This document shows, in pieces, positions 29,876 through 33,994 of a stretch of 33,994 bases of DNA. Source of the DNA: a virus. The stretch covers positions 1 through 33,994 of IMG/VR virus record IMGVR_UViG_3300043435_000741. One strand, 5' to 3'. The notes under the pieces were generated by a model, which saw only the letters and a list, made by a program, of their open reading frames with translations, was not told the DNA's origin and ran no database searches. The stretch's first letter is position 1; every line of letters starts with the position of its first letter. The translations under genes and the position numbers were made by a program.

Positions 29876-30027
29876 CTAGTTAGCTCCAATCGTGAATCAA
29901 GTAAATCATCAATGAACTTATCAACAATGTGTTTCTTTGAGTCAATGGTTTTAGAGCGCGTATCTACGGCGTGAGCCAACGCTTCATCTATTTCTTTGAT
30001 TGTTTCGGTATCCATATCCATATCCAT
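29872..30027 (-). CDS. Small charged hypothetical protein, first late gene (51 aa)
   Basis: Three in-frame ATGs (30027, 30021, 30015) give a repeated start (MDMDMD). The product is helical and charged (TETIKEIDEALAHAVDTRSK, KHIVDKFIDDLLDSRLELT). It starts right after a terminator-like hairpin, so it is probably the first late-unit gene. No family recognised. Confidence 0.6.
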   Translation of the reverse strand: MDMDMDTETIKEIDEALAHAVDTRSKTIDSKKHIVDKFIDDLLDSRLELTR

Positions 30028-30032
30028 AAAGT

Positions 30033-30057
30033 AAAAAACCCAACCTAAATGGTTGGG
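30033..30057 (-). terminator. Intrinsic terminator of the early unit / late leader hairpin
   Basis: On the minus strand CCCAACC (30057-30051) pairs with GGTTGGG (30045-30039) around ATTTA, followed by TTTTTT (30038-30033): a textbook intrinsic terminator. It follows the zinc-HTH gene that ends the early unit, yet lies only six bases before the first late ATG. It may be overcome by antitermination for late expression. Confidence 0.8.
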
Positions 30058-30067
30058 GAGAGTTGAT

Positions 30068-30124
30068 TAGATAGCAATACCTGTTACACGCAGTGTATCA
30101 GTAGCGTGTGAACTTTTCAGTCAA
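30068..30124 (-). promoter_or_regulatory. Late promoter and operator candidate
   Basis: Minus-strand TTGACT (30124-30119) and TGATAC (30100-30095) form a -35/-10 pair with 18-bp spacing. A second, extended -10 candidate, TGcTATCTA, has its hexamer at 30073-30068. Two inverted half sites, ACACGC (30086-30091) and GCGTGT (30104-30109), flank the first -10, as would suit a repressor or activator. It would drive the late unit through the hairpin at 30039-30057. Confidence 0.45.
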
Positions 30125-30127
30125 GTT

Positions 30128-30817
30128 TTACTTAGATGCCAGGATGCTTGCCAAATCGTAAAGGCTACCTTTGCGTTCAATCTTGTTGGCTCTAATAATC
30201 TTATATACCTGGCGTTGGGTGATGCCAAGCCATAAGGCAATGGCCTCAACATCTAGGTAGAACTTTTTATTAGGGTTAGACATTGCTAGGGCAACTAACC
30301 GGAGAACAGTCCACGATTCCTTGCATCCGAAACAACTCACATCATCCATAAGGTTTTCAACATCAATCACAATGAACTTACGGCAATCATCAGTAGGGCA
30401 AGGGATTCGGCGGGGTTGCTCAATGAATTGCTTAGTGGCAGCCATTCCCTTAGCGTGAATCTCACCAACCTCGGCTGCAAAGTCTTTTGCCCAATCCTGT
30501 TGTAATGACCAATCAAGGTGAGCCAAATGGAACTTGCAGGTTGCTTCAACCTCTGCCTCTGTAGTGGCTTCAGCTTTAACCAATGCAGGCGGTGTTAGTT
30601 GGCGTGCTTCTCGAATCATTGATTCCCACCCGTGAAGAATATCTAGGGTTTCCTTGGCCATTGAGTAATCAAGAGCAGCCACATTAATCCCAATAGATCG
30701 CTCGGCACTTACTGCCCCACTGCCTGAACGCGCAGGTGCTAAATGGTTACTGGCAAGTTTCTGCAATCGTGGGATGGCAGAAAGGTGAAGCCATACTTTC
30801 TTGGATATATCTTTCAA
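30128..30817 (-). CDS. Zinc-finger/helix-turn-helix DNA-binding protein (229 aa)
   Basis: The start at 30817 is a TTG with GAGGTG six bases upstream, sharing TTGA with the previous stop. A helical N-terminal part leads to a zinc site with CPTDDC (140-145) and CFGC (162-165), then a C-terminal helix-turn-helix (about 188-212, VEAIALWLGITQRQVYKII). It is the last early gene and lies directly before the putative late promoter, so a role in controlling the late switch is plausible. Similar zinc-HTH proteins are common in actinophages, usually without a known target. Confidence 0.75.
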   Translation of the reverse strand: MKDISKKVWLHLSAIPRLQKLASNHLAPARSGSGAVSAERSIGINVAALDYSMAKETLDILHGWESMIREARQLTPPALVKAEATTEAEVEATCKFHLAHLDWSLQQDWAKDFAAEVGEIHAKGMAATKQFIEQPRRIPCPTDDCRKFIVIDVENLMDDVSCFGCKESWTVLRLVALAMSNPNKKFYLDVEAIALWLGITQRQVYKIIRANKIERKGSLYDLASILASK

Positions 30818-31155
30818 AATGGCACCTCATCGCTAGTTGTGGATAACTTTGGCTTGCCCCAATAGTGGGGCGGTTCCTCGGCAAATACTGTTAAGGGGTA
30901 GCAGGTGTGAGTGGCAAGCACAATAGGATCCTTTGCCCCCATCCTTGGCACCATTCGGCGGGTGGCCTCGAATGAACCGGCAGTGCGGTGTATCTGATAG
31001 GTAGCAATGCCAGATGCGAGCGCCTGTATCTCTTCAATAAGGTTGAGCCGCTTTGTATCAAGTTTGACCTGGCAAGCACTGGTTGCAGAAATCCCATCCC
31101 ATACAAGGTTCCCACATTTTCGGCAGGTACTTGGCTTAAAGTCTAGGTAACTCAT
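30814..31155 (-). CDS. Zinc-binding hypothetical protein with an SSB-like tail (113 aa)
   Basis: CRKC (11-14) and a later single Cys (SAC, about 28) suggest a small zinc site. The middle (LASGIATYQIHRTAGSFEATRR) is mixed. The end reads TTSDEVPF, close to the acidic D-x-D-I-P-F tip by which bacterial SSB recruits partners. It lies after the origin-like repeats and before the zinc-HTH gene, so a replication role is plausible. No family name assigned. Confidence 0.65.
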   Translation of the reverse strand: MSYLDFKPSTCRKCGNLVWDGISATSACQVKLDTKRLNLIEEIQALASGIATYQIHRTAGSFEATRRMVPRMGAKDPIVLATHTCYPLTVFAEEPPHYWGKPKLSTTSDEVPF

Positions 31156-31161
31156 CTATTC

Positions 31162-31300
31162 GTTCCCGTACCGATAATGATGGTGTTCCTTATTCCGTAT
31201 GTATACACATACGGAACGGAACGAACACCGATCACGCTCATTTCTGCCTGTGTTCCCTTTTTAAAAAGGAACACAAAAGGAACGGAACGGAACACGGAAC
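31162..31300. repeat. GGAAC iteron array and hairpins (origin candidate)
   Basis: The gap 31156-31307 holds ten copies of GGAAC or its complement: forward at 31213, 31218, 31268, 31279, 31284, 31289 and 31296; reverse at 31162, 31185 and 31252. A perfect 10-bp inverted repeat (TTCCGTATGT/ACATACGGAA, 31193-31202 and 31207-31216) and an AT-centred near-palindrome (TGTTCC, TTTTT, AAAAA, GGAACA at 31251-31273) are part of it. Iterons, a hairpin and an AT-rich centre next to a prim-pol/RepA-like gene suggest a replication origin. Operator use is the alternative. Confidence 0.6.
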
Positions 31301-31307
31301 ACCTCAT

Positions 31308-33440
31308 TTATCCCACTACCAATTGGGTAACTATGGCATCAGAAAGTGAAAAATGCTCTTTACCTAACTCTGTTAAGTAAAGGATAAAGGATCTCTCATT
31401 GCCTTTATTCTCAATCCAACCGCCGGCCATCAAGTCGCTTAGGCGCTCGCCAATGGCCTCTTTTGAACCACTGATGCCATCTTGGACAATACGGCGGTTT
31501 GCCCCTGGATGGTTGTGAATGAACTCGGCAATCTCTTTGAGTTTCTTCAGCTCTTTATTAGATTCGTACTCATCCTCTGCCAATGGCACCGCAATCACAT
31601 ATTGCATCTGCGCCTTTGTGGAATCAATGGTGATAATCGCAGCCTCTTGGGTGCGGTCTGATTTTCTCCACATACCTGAAATTTTGCGGATAAATCCGGG
31701 GCGGTCTTTGGTAACTCTCATTGTGAGGCTACCGATTCGCCCAGGCGATAGGGCCTCAAGTGGCTCCACAAGATAGGCTGCGCCATCAATGGTTGCCAGT
31801 TTGGCTTGGCCACCAATAGCAAAGCGGCCACGGGTTTCGGCGTTTTTGGTGATATGGTCAATGAGTACCACGGCAGCGCCACTAGCAGTAGCAACAGTGC
31901 GGGGAAAGATTCGCATCCAACGGGTAATGGCATCATTATCCTTAGTTTCGCCACCCCACATTGTGAGAGATTCAGTAACACCATCAATGATAATGAGAGT
32001 GGCACTATTTGGCTCAAGGATAGATTGCCAATAAGGATCATCAACATCGCGTGGACCATCAGGCCGGATATAGGTGAAGTATTGCAAGAGGTTGGCTCTG
32101 CTCACCCCTAGCGCCTTGAGGCGGTTCACAATATCAATGGGATCTGATTCAAAATCAATATAGATAACCTTTTTATCACTCTTGAGCATCTCGGCAGATG
32201 CAATTTGAGCTACCCAAGATTTACCTGATTCAGATTCTCCATAAATTGAGTGAACCCTGCCTGTATAGATAAGGCCGTGGCCATCAGTGCGGTTAAGAAT
32301 CGTGGCAACCGGTGCTTGAAACAATCCATCATAATAATCTTTGAGTTCGATAGGTTTCCAACTAGATTCTTGCTCTTCATCCACTCGCGCCCTACTTGCC
32401 TCACTCGCGCCCACATTTTCGTAGGGCATAAGTGAACTTGTGGGCATAAGTGCGTTGCTAAAATCAAAAGAGCCAAGTGCCTGTTGGCCGTAGCCCTGCG
32501 AGCGCAAATCACGCGCAGCCTCTTTGAAATCGCCGTTGTGGAATATCACCGCGTAAGCGCCAAACTTATCGTAGGAACGCTCGGCATCAAATATGGTAGA
32601 TGTTGAGAAAACCCGCAATTTGTCTGTATTTTGGTAATTGGTAGTTGCAGAAACACCAAAATCTTTGCCGGGGCGTGTCCAAGTAGTTTTCTCGGCACTT
32701 TGGTAAGCAACTTTCCACCCAAGCGGTTCAAGTAGCTCGCGCCAAGTAGTTTTTGCGTTGAAATCATCACCAGGGGAAGTAGCACCTTCAACTTTTTGTG
32801 CTACATCGTAAGTAACTGAATCTGCCTTTGGCATTTCATCAAACATTGCAAAAATCGTGTGAAGAGCGTTTCTTTCATCAAGGGTAAGCGTTGGGATTGT
32901 TTCAATTGATCCGCGTAGCACTTCCCAAGCGCCCCCTGAAGGGTGAACTTGCCCCTTTGAAGGCGCAGTGATTACAAAACCGCCTTCACCGCGAGTTTCA
33001 GCGAAAACATCAACGCCACCATTCTCACCCGGCTTGCGTGCAAGTTTGGTATTGCCTGGAACTGCCCCCGTGAGGCGATAAAGCCAATGAAGGCCACCTG
33101 AAGGTGTTATTTCAACATATCCGGCGTTAATTCGTTCCCATAACTCGCCCATATTTGATGCGTTGGCGATTTCGGCAATCTCTAAGTGCATTTTGGCGCT
33201 TACGGCTCGCCCCTCAAGTTCAAGCATCTCCAAATTGCCTGAAATGGCACCGCAAATGACCCCAACACCTTCAGAATCAGCTTTAAACCAACTGATTAAC
33301 TCTTCAGGGGTTGGCATTTGGTGTTGGTACTCTTTCCAAGAGTTCAACCCTGGGCGTTTAGATCCATCTGAAGCAACCGGCACTGCAACAATGCCTGCGC
33401 TCGCAAATCTAAGTGCGGTAGTTAGGATTTCATTGCTCAT
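31308..33440 (-). CDS. Prim-pol / RepA-like helicase replication protein (710 aa)
   Basis: The N-terminal region (8-195) is a bifunctional primase-polymerase-like domain: NLEMLELEGRA (69-79) at the usual metal motif, GGLHWLYR (115-122) with His118, and VDVFAETRGEGGFV (143-156). The metal motif has E-x-E where D-x-D is typical. A linker leads to a RecA/RepA-like ATPase: Walker A GESESGKS (401-408), YIDFES (427-432), LIIIDG (482-487) and LIDH (526-529). A C-terminal winged-helix follows (about 630-690). It should prime and unwind DNA at the origin just downstream. It overlaps the methyltransferase stop by 4 nt. Confidence 0.88.
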   Translation of the reverse strand: MSNEILTTALRFASAGIVAVPVASDGSKRPGLNSWKEYQHQMPTPEELISWFKADSEGVGVICGAISGNLEMLELEGRAVSAKMHLEIAEIANASNMGELWERINAGYVEITPSGGLHWLYRLTGAVPGNTKLARKPGENGGVDVFAETRGEGGFVITAPSKGQVHPSGGAWEVLRGSIETIPTLTLDERNALHTIFAMFDEMPKADSVTYDVAQKVEGATSPGDDFNAKTTWRELLEPLGWKVAYQSAEKTTWTRPGKDFGVSATTNYQNTDKLRVFSTSTIFDAERSYDKFGAYAVIFHNGDFKEAARDLRSQGYGQQALGSFDFSNALMPTSSLMPYENVGASEASRARVDEEQESSWKPIELKDYYDGLFQAPVATILNRTDGHGLIYTGRVHSIYGESESGKSWVAQIASAEMLKSDKKVIYIDFESDPIDIVNRLKALGVSRANLLQYFTYIRPDGPRDVDDPYWQSILEPNSATLIIIDGVTESLTMWGGETKDNDAITRWMRIFPRTVATASGAAVVLIDHITKNAETRGRFAIGGQAKLATIDGAAYLVEPLEALSPGRIGSLTMRVTKDRPGFIRKISGMWRKSDRTQEAAIITIDSTKAQMQYVIAVPLAEDEYESNKELKKLKEIAEFIHNHPGANRRIVQDGISGSKEAIGERLSDLMAGGWIENKGNERSFILYLTELGKEHFSLSDAIVTQLVVG

Positions 33441-33994
33441 TCGGCAACCATTGAGTTAATAATCCAACTTACAACAGGCACCGCTACCGCGTTGCCCATT
33501 TGCTTATATCTATTTGAATCGGCTTGGCCATCAGTCCAACCATCAGGGAACCCTTGAAGGCGCTCACATTCTGTTGGGGTTAAACGGCGCACAACTGATT
33601 CATTTACAACACCTGGAACCTGTTGCCTATCAAGAGTGTATGCCGGTGCATTTTCATCACCAATACCTGTTCCGTTTTGGTGCTTTTCAATCTCTCTTGC
33701 ATCATCTATTGGAAATACCACTGCTGCCCCGTTCCCATTTGCTCGAAGGGTTGGAGAAGCACTTTCACTAGCCTGAACATCCATTCCTTGCGTATGTCCA
33801 AATATCATAGGCACATTTCCACCCCCTGTTCCATATCGTGAAATAACTGTTGGCACAATGCCATCTTCATACACACGCACATCATTAACGCGTGTGCCAT
33901 CAATAATTAAGAATTGATCATTGCTAGTAGCAAGAGTAAAACTCTTATCAGAATACATTAATCCCTTCCCCCCCCCCCGCACATCCCTCGCGGT
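33437..33994 (-). CDS. DNA (cytosine-5) methyltransferase, C-terminal part (runs off the window)
   Basis: This frame is open to the window edge and encodes the end of a Dcm-type methyltransferase: variable-region pieces (DKSFTLATSNDQFLIIDG, ASPTLRANGNGAAVV, APAYTLDRQQVPGV), then RRLTPTECERLQGFPDGWTD (the conserved end of the target-recognition region) and YKQMGNAVAVPVV (motifs IX-X). It joins the N-terminal part at 195-938 through the contig ends. The edge near 33967-33979 is a long C-run, a likely place for assembly to break. The end repeats show that at least two variants of the variable region occur. Confidence 0.85.
   Translation of the reverse strand, partial: TARDVRGGGKGLMYSDKSFTLATSNDQFLIIDGTRVNDVRVYEDGIVPTVISRYGTGGGNVPMIFGHTQGMDVQASESASPTLRANGNGAAVVFPIDDAREIEKHQNGTGIGDENAPAYTLDRQQVPGVVNESVVRRLTPTECERLQGFPDGWTDGQADSNRYKQMGNAVAVPVVSWIINSMVAE
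33817..33910. repeat. End repeat, copy 2 (contig overlap)
   Basis: This stretch matches window positions 1-94 with four mismatches. After it the sequences differ: copy 2 continues GAATTGATC (encoding SNDQFLIIDG in the methyltransferase) and copy 1 continues AACAGTGGC (encoding EAFATVLIIDG). Both flanks read as real phage Dcm linkers, so two alleles may be present in the sampled population. Confidence 0.8.

Noticed and set aside
31177-31380. Plus-strand frame across the iteron region
   Set aside because: Reads through inverted repeats into the primase end; composition reflects the repeats and no ribosome site is seen.
31308-33440. Retron, reverse transcriptase or diversity-generating element
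   Set aside because: No reverse-transcriptase motif or template/variable repeat pair found; the end repeats are explained by contig overlap.

Overview
This window looks like a nearly complete genome of a tailed siphovirus of Actinobacteria, about 34 kb. The virion genes follow the HK97 plan: P27-type small terminase, large terminase, HK97 portal, prohead protease and capsid, connector, tail tube, frameshifted tail chaperone and tape measure. The actinobacterial host is inferred from a WhiB-family regulator, a class largely confined to Actinobacteria and their phages. Base composition looks AT-leaning by eye. That would suit low-GC freshwater actinobacteria such as the acI/Nanopelagicales group, but this is inference. 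There is no integrase or recognisable CI-type repressor, so a lytic life style is likely.

The two ends belong together. Positions 1-94 repeat 33817-33910 with four mismatches, and a cytosine-5 DNA methyltransferase starts at 938 (minus) and finishes at 33437 (minus). On a circular map there are three transcription units. (1) The early/replication unit is on the minus strand, starts near 5165 and crosses the contig ends: proteasome-like Ntn hydrolase, small membrane protein, PD-(D/E)XK resolvase, WhiB-HTH protein, lytic transglycosylase, exonuclease partner, Cas4-like exonuclease, ssDNA-binding-like protein, tRNA-like element, FmdB zinc ribbon, methyltransferase, prim-pol/RepA-like helicase, zinc protein and zinc-HTH protein. 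It ends at a terminator at 30033-30057. (2) The late unit is also on the minus strand, from about 30027 to 6507: nucleases, terminases, portal, protease, capsid, a GT2-like glycosyltransferase, connectors, two tandem tail-tube paralogues, chaperone, tape measure, tail proteins, S74 fibre, lysis genes, two collagen-like proteins, a glycine-rich adhesin-like protein and a GT4 glycosyltransferase. (3) A small plus-strand operon (5381-6430) carries six small proteins ending with a ribbon-helix-helix protein. It meets the late unit head-on at a strong bidirectional terminator (6440-6481).

The main points of interest are: the phage proteasome/HslV-like hydrolase at the head of the early unit; an iteron-like region (31162-31300) next to the primase-helicase, a good origin candidate; a cloverleaf-like but non-canonical tRNA-like sequence; tandem tail-tube genes; a nested strong start inside the prohead protease fusion; a programmed-frameshift candidate in the tail chaperone; and a recurring GGGGGA ribosome-binding motif. 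Start codons were chosen by hand from overlaps and Shine-Dalgarno-like motifs, and several differ from the longest ORF.
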